Source of the DNA: Caldilineaceae bacterium
GTDB lineage: Bacteria > Chloroflexota > Anaerolineae > Caldilineales > Caldilineaceae
DNA length: 51,629 nt
Direction of reading: 5' to 3'
Assembly: GCA_022821545.1 (NCBI GenBank)
Contig: JAJEDJ010000006.1
Coordinates: forward strand, 1 to 51,629
Shown: positions 45,561-51,629 of the stretch, piece by piece
Position numbering within the stretch: position 1 is the first letter of the stretch
How the letters are laid out: each line of letters opens with the position of its first letter
Program-made: the position numbers and the translations under genes
Notes under the pieces: generated by a model
The model's input: the letters and a program-made list of their open reading frames with translations, nothing else
The model's database searches: none
Told to the model about the DNA's origin: nothing

Positions 45561-45581
45561 ATCCGTTGTCGGAGTCTCACT

Positions 45582-46286
45582 ATGTCCACCCCAACACGAA
45601 CCCTCGCGCTCGCGCTGCTCCTCCTCTGCGCGCTCTTCTCCATCGCATGGCGCACGCCCCTCCCGCACGCCCCCGGCCTCAACCTCCTTCCGCCCCTCCC
45701 CTTCTCAGCCGCCACCATGGACCTGCCCCGCGTCCGCCAGGAACGCAAAACAAGGCTCGGCGCCGCCTACTACCGCCGCCTGCTTGAAGACGGCTCCCAT
45801 ACCCCCTACGCCGTCGCCTACAACGGCCTCACCCTCCTGCACATGGACGTCGACCGCGCCCGCGCCCGCGGCGAAAAGTGGATCGAAGTCAGCCTCAACG
45901 ACCAGACCCTCTACGCCTGGCGCGGCGACCGCCTCGTAAACCGCTTCATCATCTCCTCCGGCGTCGACGACAATCCCACCGTCACCGGCCTCTTCCGCGT
46001 CTGGGCCCGCACCGCCGCCCAGACCATGGACGGCGGCGACCGTGCCTCCGGCACCTACTACAGCCTGCCCAACGTGCAGTGGGTCCAGTACTTTCACCAC
46101 GGCTACGCCTTCCACGGCGCCTACTGGCACAACAACTTCGGCACGCCCATGAGCCACGGCTGCGTCAACCTCACCGTCGAGGACGCCGAATGGCTCTTCA
46201 ACTGGGCATTTCCCGCCTGGAACGGCTCCGGCGCCTGGCTCCGCACCAACGAGAACGACGCAACCCTCGTCTGGGTACACGAATAA
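45582..46286 (+). CDS. L,D-transpeptidase (YkuD domain)
   Basis: 234 residues. N-terminal signal sequence or anchor (about 5-22), then the YkuD catalytic domain from about 98: [17 protein letters not shown] (99-115), [10 protein letters not shown] (H178) and SHGCVN (H192, catalytic C194). It forms 3-3 crosslinks in peptidoglycan or attaches proteins to it, resistant to most beta-lactams. The catalytic Cys, both His and the upstream GxxY element are present, so it should be active. ATG 45582 has no strong ribosome binding site; the preceding repeats may affect translation. Consistent with a cell wall-bearing envelope and with the secreted proteins downstream. Confidence 0.9.
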   Translation: MSTPTRTLALALLLLCALFSIAWRTPLPHAPGLNLLPPLPFSAATMDLPRVRQERKTRLGAAYYRRLLEDGSHTPYAVAYNGLTLLHMDVDRARARGEKWIEVSLNDQTLYAWRGDRLVNRFIISSGVDDNPTVTGLFRVWARTAAQTMDGGDRASGTYYSLPNVQWVQYFHHGYAFHGAYWHNNFGTPMSHGCVNLTVEDAEWLFNWAFPAWNGSGAWLRTNENDATLVWVHE

Positions 46287-46380
46287 CGGCGAGGAAAGAG
46301 CGGTAACGGCGAGGAAAGAGAAGAGAGAAGAGAGGGAAGAGAGAATAACGGCGAGGAAAGAGCGGAGAGAAGAGAGGGAA
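46283..46380. repeat. Dispersed ATAACGGCGAGGAAAGAG repeats
   Basis: WTAACGGCGAGGAAAGAG occurs at about 46283, 46303 and 46345, separated by G/A-only GAGAAGAGAGGGAAGAGAG tracts. The first copy supplies the stop codon of the transpeptidase gene. Confidence 0.8.
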
Positions 46381-46485
46381 CTTTTCTCAATAGTGCGGCG
46401 TCATACCTTTCAATCGCATCTTGTATCAGCGATTCGAACACACAGGCCGATTTCCGGCCCAAAACGTTCAAGAAAGGAAACCACA

Positions 46486-47163
46486 ATGAAATCCTCACCT
46501 CGCCGGAACCGAAAGATGCGCATCGCCGGCACAACCCTCCTCATCCTCCTGCTGACCGTCACCCTGCTGCCGGCAGCCGCGCTGGCCGGGCCGCCGCCCG
46601 CCGATGATGATGGTGGTAGTGGAGCGCCCAATCCGAACGCAAATCAGGGGGCGCCGCTGCCCGGCGGAAATCAGGGGGCGCCGCTGCCCGGCGCGAATCA
46701 GGGGCCGCCGGTGCCTGACACGAATCAGGGGTCACCCCTGCCCGGCACGAATCAAGGGTCACCGCTGCCGGACGGAAGCCAGCAGCAGTCAACGCCCGAT
46801 CCGCATCCCGACGCGCCCAGCACACCCTCTTCAGACTGCGTCGTGGCGCACGCCGCCACCCCCGCGCAGCTCTGCCCCGTAGCCGGCGGCCTGCAGTACT
46901 ACTTCATCGGCGCGGACGGCAGCACCAGCATCGGGCCTTTCATCAGCGCTTTCAGCGACCTGGCCTCTCTCTACACCGCCGGCGACGTCCTGCTCTACTC
47001 CGGCATCAATCCGCTTACCGCCAAGTCGGTCGAGATCCACTACCTGACTTCCACCTACAAGATTCGGGTCAGCACCTACTACCCCGATACCCAGTACGAC
47101 ACCGACAAGCCCTACACCTTCACGGTCAACGGCAGCCACTCGGTCTCGCACATCGCCTGGTAA
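46486..47163 (+). CDS. Secreted protein, novel three-member family, paralogue B
   Basis: 225 residues: basic N-terminus and signal peptide (to about 34, ending AALA), a repetitive linker of five nine-residue NQGxPLPGx units (52-96), then the conserved domain (about 118-225). Motifs GGLQYYFIGADGS, GINPLTAKSVEIHY, YYPDTQYDTDKPYTFT and HSVSHIAW match paralogues A and C; C118 and C130 match the A pair. AAAGGAAA precedes ATG 46486. Followed by a terminator. Function unknown; secreted, probably on the cell surface. Confidence 0.82.
   Translation: MKSSPRRNRKMRIAGTTLLILLLTVTLLPAAALAGPPPADDDGGSGAPNPNANQGAPLPGGNQGAPLPGANQGPPVPDTNQGSPLPGTNQGSPLPDGSQQQSTPDPHPDAPSTPSSDCVVAHAATPAQLCPVAGGLQYYFIGADGSTSIGPFISAFSDLASLYTAGDVLLYSGINPLTAKSVEIHYLTSTYKIRVSTYYPDTQYDTDKPYTFTVNGSHSVSHIAW
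46642..46776. repeat. Five 27-bp coding repeats (NQG linker)
   Basis: AATCAGGGG recurs exactly every 27 bp at 46642, 46669, 46696, 46723 and 46750 (the last AATCAAGGG). Encodes the NQGxPLPGx linker of paralogue B. Confidence 0.92.
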
Positions 47164-47213
47164 AAGGCGCGGCGCACAGCCGTCCCGGGCAAGGCAAACA
47201 GTCCCGCTAAATC

Positions 47214-47247
47214 AACTGCGCCGGAGGCATCTCCCTCCGGCGCAGTT
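47214..47247 (+). terminator. Hairpin terminator after paralogue B
   Basis: Perfect 14-bp stem AACTGCGCCGGAGG / CCTCCGGCGCAGTT with a 6-nt loop, followed by CCCTTTCCCC (weak T run). Confidence 0.8.
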
Positions 47248-47379
47248 CCCTTTCCCCGGCCTTCCCCCGCGTTTCCCCTACCGTTCCCCGCCGTATACAT
47301 ATCGTAGCAAAACCGTCGTATTCGAGTCCGCCCGCGCAAAAAGGTGTTCCCCCCGCCGTTCCTCTGCCGTTTCTTCACC

Positions 47380-47409
47380 TTGACACCCCCTCCAATCCCA
47401 ATGTATAAT
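47380..47409 (+). promoter_or_regulatory. Near-consensus promoter with no gene directly downstream
   Basis: TTGACA (47380-47385), 18-bp spacer, TATAAT (47404-47409): both hexamers are perfect. The nearest gene start is 47804, so this would make a leader of almost 390 nt or a small RNA. No protein frame with a ribosome binding site fits. Confidence 0.75.
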
Positions 47410-47550
47410 GCAGTTTCCAAGGCTCGATACCGGGTCAACCGGTCCGGCTTCCGCCCGACCGCCTTCCGGCAGCAGATCTGTCCCCGTATATGCCCAAAAA
47501 AAGGCTTTCGGCTGGCGGACATCGTCACACATTCAGCCTGCGCGCCATGA

Positions 47551-47714
47551 TTGATCTTCTCTCCGCTCATGGTGTACAGTAGTGTGGCAATGGAGTTGAC
47601 GACCATTCGATTCGTGATGTAAAGTGTCAGTGTGCGCAGTTGGCGCCAATTGCCTTTATGATGTACAGTATCTGAATCAGGGAGTTGACGTCCATTCGGT
47701 TCATGGTGTACAGT
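47551..47714 (+). promoter_or_regulatory. Tandem array of four promoter-like units, 44-45 bp period
   Basis: Each unit has a -35-like hexamer, exactly 18 bp, then a -10-like hexamer: TTGATC/TACAGT (47551, 47575), TTGACG/TAAAGT (47596, 47620), TTGGCG/TACAGT (47640, 47664), TTGACG/TACAGT (47685, 47709). The -10 is always preceded by TGRTG. The last unit lies 90 bp before ATG 47804. Confidence 0.75.
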
Positions 47715-47803
47715 ATCTCAGGCAATAAAACGGTTGAGGGATGGGCGTCCGGTGCGGTCGTTCTCAATGCCTTGTCTTATTCTGGTTAGAAAAGGAGAGT
47801 TTA

Positions 47804-48472
47804 ATGTTTCATAGGAAACGATTCAAGTTGGCAATCGCGGTCATCCTGGTCCTGTTGCTGACTGCTGCCCTGGCGCCGGCAGCCGCCGCGCAGGACGTGG
47901 GGATTGGTGGTGGCCCGCCGCCAGCAGATACTGGCGGCGATGATGGCGATGATGGCGGCGGCACCGATCCTGTCCTGCCGGGCAACGGCAACGGCGGCAC
48001 CGATCCGGTCCTGCCGGGCAATGGGAACGGGGGCAACGGCGGCACCGATCCGGTCCTGCCGGGCAACGGCAACGGCGGCATGAACGGCGACATGAAGGAC
48101 GACATGATGATGGGGGCGCCCGTGAACTGGCCGCCGCCCAACGCCATCGTCCGCCACGCCGCCACGCCCATCCAGATCAGCTCGCTCGAAGGCGGCCTCC
48201 AGGTCTACTTCATCGGCGCCGACGGCGCAACCCACGGCCCCTTGCTGGCGCCCTTGAGCAAACTGGCCGAGATGCATCCCAGCGGCGATCCCGTCGAGCT
48301 TTTCAGCGGCACCAATCCGGGAACGGGCAAACCGGTCACGATCCAGTATCTGCCCGACGCCAAGTTGCTGCACGTCAATACCTTCTACGCGGACAAACCT
48401 CCGCACGACTACAACAAAGCTTACATATTCACCGTAGATGCCGACCATTCAGTCAACCACGAACGATGGTAG
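47804..48472 (+). CDS. Secreted protein, novel three-member family, paralogue C
   Basis: 222 residues: signal peptide (to about 29, ending AAAA), a Gly/Asn/Asp linker with 12-residue GTDPVLPGNGNG repeats (53-92), and the conserved domain (about 116-222; GGLQVYFIGADG, SGTNPGTGKPVTIQY, NKAYIFTV, HSVNHERW). Unlike A and B it lacks the paired cysteines. Good AAAAGGAG ribosome binding site before ATG 47804. Preceded by the four-unit promoter array and followed after 25 bp by the 990-residue FN3 protein, probably in one transcript. Function unknown. Confidence 0.82.
   Translation: MFHRKRFKLAIAVILVLLLTAALAPAAAAQDVGIGGGPPPADTGGDDGDDGGGTDPVLPGNGNGGTDPVLPGNGNGGNGGTDPVLPGNGNGGMNGDMKDDMMMGAPVNWPPPNAIVRHAATPIQISSLEGGLQVYFIGADGATHGPLLAPLSKLAEMHPSGDPVELFSGTNPGTGKPVTIQYLPDAKLLHVNTFYADKPPHDYNKAYIFTVDADHSVNHERW
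47960..48076. repeat. Three 36-bp coding repeats in paralogue C linker
   Basis: GGCACCGATCCKGTCCTGCC starts units at 47960, 47996 and 48041; a 9-bp GGC AAC GGC spacer separates units two and three. Confidence 0.9.
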
Positions 48473-48497
48473 GCCACCTTAAAACAGGAGATTGGAA

Positions 48498-51470
48498 ATG
48501 AAACAAAAGTCTGTTGGATTGACGCTGAGGGCGTTGATAATTGCCCTGGCGCTCATCTTGGTGGCTGGGTCCCCAGCCTTGCCGCCATTCGACGGCGTGG
48601 CCTACGCGCAGAATACTGTGACTACGCTGTCGTATTTGCCGGTGCCGGGCACCAGTAATTTGGAACTCGACTGGACCGCAGTGGATAACGCCGACAGCTA
48701 CCGGCTGTGGAAGGCCGAAGGCCTCGTCACAACTGTGGCTGGCTGGGGGAACGCGCCGCATATGACGTTCGACGGGTCGACGACAGACTACGTCGATACG
48801 GCTGTCACGGCCGGCACGACCTACAGCTACGTTCTCGAAGCCTATGACGGCGACACGCGGCTGGGCTATTCGAACGTGCTGGAGATCCCCGGCACAGCCA
48901 AACCGACCGCCAAGCCGGACGTGACCCTGGCGCTCATGGGCTTGGACGCCATCAAAGTCACGTGGACGACGGTTCCTACCGCCACCCACTACCGCGTGCG
49001 CTACTGGTCCGCAGGTATGAGTGGCTGGATGGACCTCGACGACGACGCGACGGGCCTCACACTGACCCACGAGAATCTTGAGGCGGGCAGGCAGTACTAC
49101 TACATCGTGCGCGGCGAGAACGTCGGCGGCGACGGCCCCTACTCAGGCTCGCCGGGTAACTACGACTCGTATACGATACCGGCCACGACGGACGTGCCGG
49201 TGCTGCGCTTCAATCACCCGAGCCGCACCGTCGTCGAATTGAATTGGACGTCCGCGCCGGCGGGCTCCACGTACAACCTGGAGCGCAGGAAAGTTACGAC
49301 CGATTCGGCTGCTACTCCGGCAAGTAATCCGGCTGACAACTCCGGTTGGGCGCAACTGGGTGGCGGCAACCTGTCTGTAACCAGCCACACCGACAGCGCA
49401 GCCAACTATGTGCCAGATACAACTGGTTTAGACCCCTCGGCAACACCCATCACAGTCAGGTACGAATACCGGGTGCAGGCGATCGACAGCAACGACGTCG
49501 CCAACGACTGGTCGAATGTGGTGAGTGTGACAATCCCCGCAGCTGGCGCCGTACTGAGCGCGCCGACAGGTTTCAGCGCTTCGGCGGTTAGCTCCAGCAG
49601 CATCCGGGTCCGTTGGATGGCCGTCACTGGCGCTGCCTTCTACGAGCTCAAGTGGAAGAGCGGCGACGGCAACTATAACAACTACTTCAGGGTAGACGGG
49701 ACCACCTACGAACACGGCAATCTGAGCCCGTCGACGAAGTACACCTACATGGTACGCGCCGTCGACATTAACGGAGCGGGCGACGAGTCGGGTGAGGCAA
49801 TGACGACGACTCATTCCGTTACCGCCGCCGCTGGGCAGATGCCCAAGGTGACCGGTCTGACGGTGACCGACGCCACGACGAGCAATACTGGTGCGACGCG
49901 CACGGCCAAACTGATGTGGAACGCGGTCTCAGGCGCAACTCACTATCAGATCCAGCGGTATAACCCTGGCGTCGCCACGCCCGCATGGGCTGATCTGGCA
50001 GCTACTGGCGATTTGTTGGCCGGTGGCCTATTGCCGGAAGACGACGCCGGTTCGCCCCCGACCTGGGAAGACGTTATCACGACCAGCGCTGAAGATGGGG
50101 CCGGGCAGGTCTACTACTACGTAGTCAGCGCCGTGCATCAAGGCGTTGACGGCGACGTCACCGGTGCTGCCGACAATGAATTGGGCGACTGGTCCGACTA
50201 CAAGAGTGTCACGTTTGTGGACTTCGCACCCTCTGATCCCACTTCTCTGACGGCAGCGAAGACGAACGGGGGCTCGATCATAGTCAGATGGACGCAGCCG
50301 GCCGCTGCTCGCACTGCTTCCAACGGCGTAGCCACCTCTTGGACCATCCATTGGCGGACCGCCGCGACCACAACCTGGAGCCCAATCGCTGTCACTGGCG
50401 CGACCTCCTACCACCACACGGGGCTGAGCGGCAATACCACCTACTACTACCGCGTACGCGCCGAGAACTCGGGCGGCATGTCCGACTTCACTGACCCGGT
50501 ATCAGAAACATTGGGGAACGCGCTGACCGCGCCGACCGGCGTGAGAGCCATGGATGCAACGGACGGCACCACCGTCGGAATGAAGGTGATGTGGAATGCC
50601 GTGTCAGGCGCTGACAGCTATGAGATCCAGCGGTTCGGCTTCGGCACCGACAACGACGAGTGGGGTAGCCTGACCGGCACTGCTGGCGACGATACCGACG
50701 TTACGGGGACGGAGACAACTGACACCAACACCCTGACCGCCAACACGACCTACCTCTACCGCGTGCGTATGGTCAAGGAAGGCGTCAAGAGTGGATGGTC
50801 CGCCCCCGCGAGTGGCACGACCATGGCCACCGCGGTTACTGTCGCGCCGACACTGGTGGCGACGACGACCGGACAGTCCATGATCCGCCTCTCTTGGGAA
50901 ACGGTGTCGGGCGCGACCGCCTATCACCTGGAATGGTTGGAAGGGGCGCAAGCTGCGACCGTTTTCGACAATCCGAATACGAATGCGCGGCGCATAACGA
51001 TAAGCGGCAACTTCAGAAACTACGTCCACACAGGTCTTAAGCCTGGGACGCAGTACAGCTACCGCATCCGTGCAGTCCTGTCCGACGGCGAAGGCGATTG
51101 GACAACAGCAGATGTACAGCCGTGGACGAAGCCGGCCGCGCCGGATGTGAGAGCAGCCGCCACGGATTCGACAACCATTACCTTGACCTGGACCGCCGTA
51201 ACCATAGGTGGCGGCCGCTTGGGCGTCAGCCCCGACACCGGCACCTATCGTGTTGAGCAGCGTGAGGCCAACAGCGGCGACGCCTGGGTAGATGTGACAG
51301 GAGCCGCTTGTGTCGCCGCAGGCAACAGTTGTACGGTTGTCGTCAGTAGTCTTGAGGCGAGCCATCACTATCAGTTCCGAGTTCGTGCCGAGGCGTCGAC
51401 TGGTACCGGCGGCAACAACAGCTACTGGGATTACACCAACCAGCGAACGCCGGCCGCCGCCAGCAACTAG
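48498..51470 (+). CDS. Large secreted protein with nine FN3 repeats
   Basis: 990 residues. Signal peptide to about residue 38 (AYAQ), then nine FN3-like repeats of 90-130 residues; typical cores are LELDWTAVDNADSYRL, IKVTWTTVPTATHYRV, IRLSWETVSGATAYHL and TYYYRVRAENSGG. No C-terminal anchor (no LPXTG, SLH or PorSS tail), so it is secreted free or held by non-covalent binding. FN3 repeats in bacterial surface proteins act as spacers or bind carbohydrate and protein partners. The start is ATG 48498 with GGAG 7 bp upstream; TTG 48492 in frame is too close to that site. Only 25 bp after paralogue C, in the same orientation, followed by a strong terminator. Confidence 0.87.
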   Translation: MKQKSVGLTLRALIIALALILVAGSPALPPFDGVAYAQNTVTTLSYLPVPGTSNLELDWTAVDNADSYRLWKAEGLVTTVAGWGNAPHMTFDGSTTDYVDTAVTAGTTYSYVLEAYDGDTRLGYSNVLEIPGTAKPTAKPDVTLALMGLDAIKVTWTTVPTATHYRVRYWSAGMSGWMDLDDDATGLTLTHENLEAGRQYYYIVRGENVGGDGPYSGSPGNYDSYTIPATTDVPVLRFNHPSRTVVELNWTSAPAGSTYNLERRKVTTDSAATPASNPADNSGWAQLGGGNLSVTSHTDSAANYVPDTTGLDPSATPITVRYEYRVQAIDSNDVANDWSNVVSVTIPAAGAVLSAPTGFSASAVSSSSIRVRWMAVTGAAFYELKWKSGDGNYNNYFRVDGTTYEHGNLSPSTKYTYMVRAVDINGAGDESGEAMTTTHSVTAAAGQMPKVTGLTVTDATTSNTGATRTAKLMWNAVSGATHYQIQRYNPGVATPAWADLAATGDLLAGGLLPEDDAGSPPTWEDVITTSAEDGAGQVYYYVVSAVHQGVDGDVTGAADNELGDWSDYKSVTFVDFAPSDPTSLTAAKTNGGSIIVRWTQPAAARTASNGVATSWTIHWRTAATTTWSPIAVTGATSYHHTGLSGNTTYYYRVRAENSGGMSDFTDPVSETLGNALTAPTGVRAMDATDGTTVGMKVMWNAVSGADSYEIQRFGFGTDNDEWGSLTGTAGDDTDVTGTETTDTNTLTANTTYLYRVRMVKEGVKSGWSAPASGTTMATAVTVAPTLVATTTGQSMIRLSWETVSGATAYHLEWLEGAQAATVFDNPNTNARRITISGNFRNYVHTGLKPGTQYSYRIRAVLSDGEGDWTTADVQPWTKPAAPDVRAAATDSTTITLTWTAVTIGGGRLGVSPDTGTYRVEQREANSGDAWVDVTGAACVAAGNSCTVVVSSLEASHHYQFRVRAEASTGTGGNNSYWDYTNQRTPAAASN

Positions 51471-51527
51471 AGCTACGGCCTAACCTGGACCTGGTCCTCC
51501 CAGCGTTCAGATTGCAACGAGCAGCAA

Positions 51528-51570
51528 GAGATGCGTCCCGGCCCTGTGCCGGGGCGCATCTCCTCTCTTT
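51528..51570 (+). terminator. Rho-independent terminator of the FN3 protein gene
   Basis: GAGATGCGTCCCGGC (51528-51542), loop CCTGT, GCCGGGGCGCATCTC (51548-51562), one G-U pair, then CTCTCTTT. 15-bp stem. Confidence 0.9.
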
Positions 51571-51629
51571 AGCGTAGGTCCTTCCCGCCGCAGTGGCGGA
51601 ATCCGATACGTCTGAACGCAATATATCAT

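Larger units (their letters stand above)
44952..45581. other. 630-bp non-coding interval with repeats and a palindrome
   Basis: No gene, but unusually A+T-rich for the locus. Contents: an inverted repeat GTAGTTA (45058-45064) and TAACTAC (45079-45085) with a 14-nt loop, possible operator; TGTCAAAC/TGCCAAATC-type 10-12-bp repeats (45212-45235 and 45302-45342); and an 18-bp repeat array at 45451-45560, listed separately. The repeats are direct and degenerate, without CRISPR-like spacers. Confidence 0.7.

Noticed and set aside
45409..45939. Frame through the 18-bp repeats that encodes six-residue repeats
   Set aside because: No ribosome binding site and it overlaps most of the L,D-transpeptidase gene in another frame.
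47410..47550. Possible tRNA or other known structured RNA after the consensus promoter
   Set aside because: No T-loop GGTTCGAnTCC, no acceptor-stem pairing and no RNase P, tmRNA or 6S signature seen.
47112..47606. 164-codon minus-strand frame
   Set aside because: Crosses a terminator hairpin and the consensus promoter; no start signal or motif.
47551..47714. CRISPR array
   Set aside because: Units have no constant repeat with variable spacers; the conserved parts are short hexamers at fixed spacing, and no cas genes are present.

Overview
The window looks like a chromosomal segment from a high-GC bacterium, most likely a member of the Chloroflexota (Caldilinea-like, possibly host- or biofilm-associated). 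This is inferred from the mix of gene families and not from a marker gene: tandem enolase-superfamily genes, an F420/LLM-type oxidoreductase, a phytanoyl-CoA dioxygenase-like protein, Dpp/Opp-type ABC transporters with very large binding lipoproteins, an S1-repeat protein, ClpC, MreB, Uma2/DUF820 proteins and secreted fibronectin type III (FN3) proteins. I found no rRNA, tRNA or CRISPR. Most genes use G/C at the third codon position. Two stretches (about 1-3.9 kb and 32.4-33.8 kb) are visibly richer in A+T and look acquired.

Layout. 1-152 is the 3' end of an ISAs1-type insertion sequence. 378-3872 is a small island: an Mrr-like restriction endonuclease with a zinc ribbon, gene debris, then an OLD/AAA-type ATPase overlapping in spacing with a small nuclease-like partner, a plausible anti-phage cassette. 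4160-6447 carries two tandem enolase-superfamily paralogues (about 80% identical) that differ at a putative active-site position. 6537-6843 is a small gene followed by a truncated nucleotidyltransferase. 6844-12570 holds metabolic singletons: LLM oxidoreductase, cupin, PhyH-like dioxygenase, an APH-type kinase and a DUF255 thioredoxin-fold protein. 12700-24234 is a peptide-type ABC transporter locus with two binding lipoproteins and two permease pairs but only one ATPase pair. The second set is unusual: its binding protein appears circularly permuted and one permease has a roughly 200-residue extracytoplasmic insertion. 24301-32160 contains mreB, a Cys/Met-metabolism PLP enzyme, ridA, an S1-domain protein and clpC.

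32451-33764 is an A+T-rich pair of minus-strand genes (DUF3800 protein and a hypothetical). 33952-51470 is dominated by envelope and secreted functions: three members of a small secreted family with a shared C-terminal domain of about 100 residues that I cannot name, two FN3-repeat proteins (5 and 9 repeats), a MacA/MacB-type export system interrupted by a Uma2 gene, an SH3 lipoprotein, a second Uma2 gene, an orphan HicB-like protein and an L,D-transpeptidase.

The most notable non-coding signals are a tandem array of four promoter-like units (period 44-45 bp, each TTGNNN-18-TANAGT) in front of the third secreted-family gene and the 990-residue FN3 protein, and a recurring class of short degenerate tandem repeats (12-21 bp units, different sequence each time) in many intergenic gaps and once inside a coding N-terminus.
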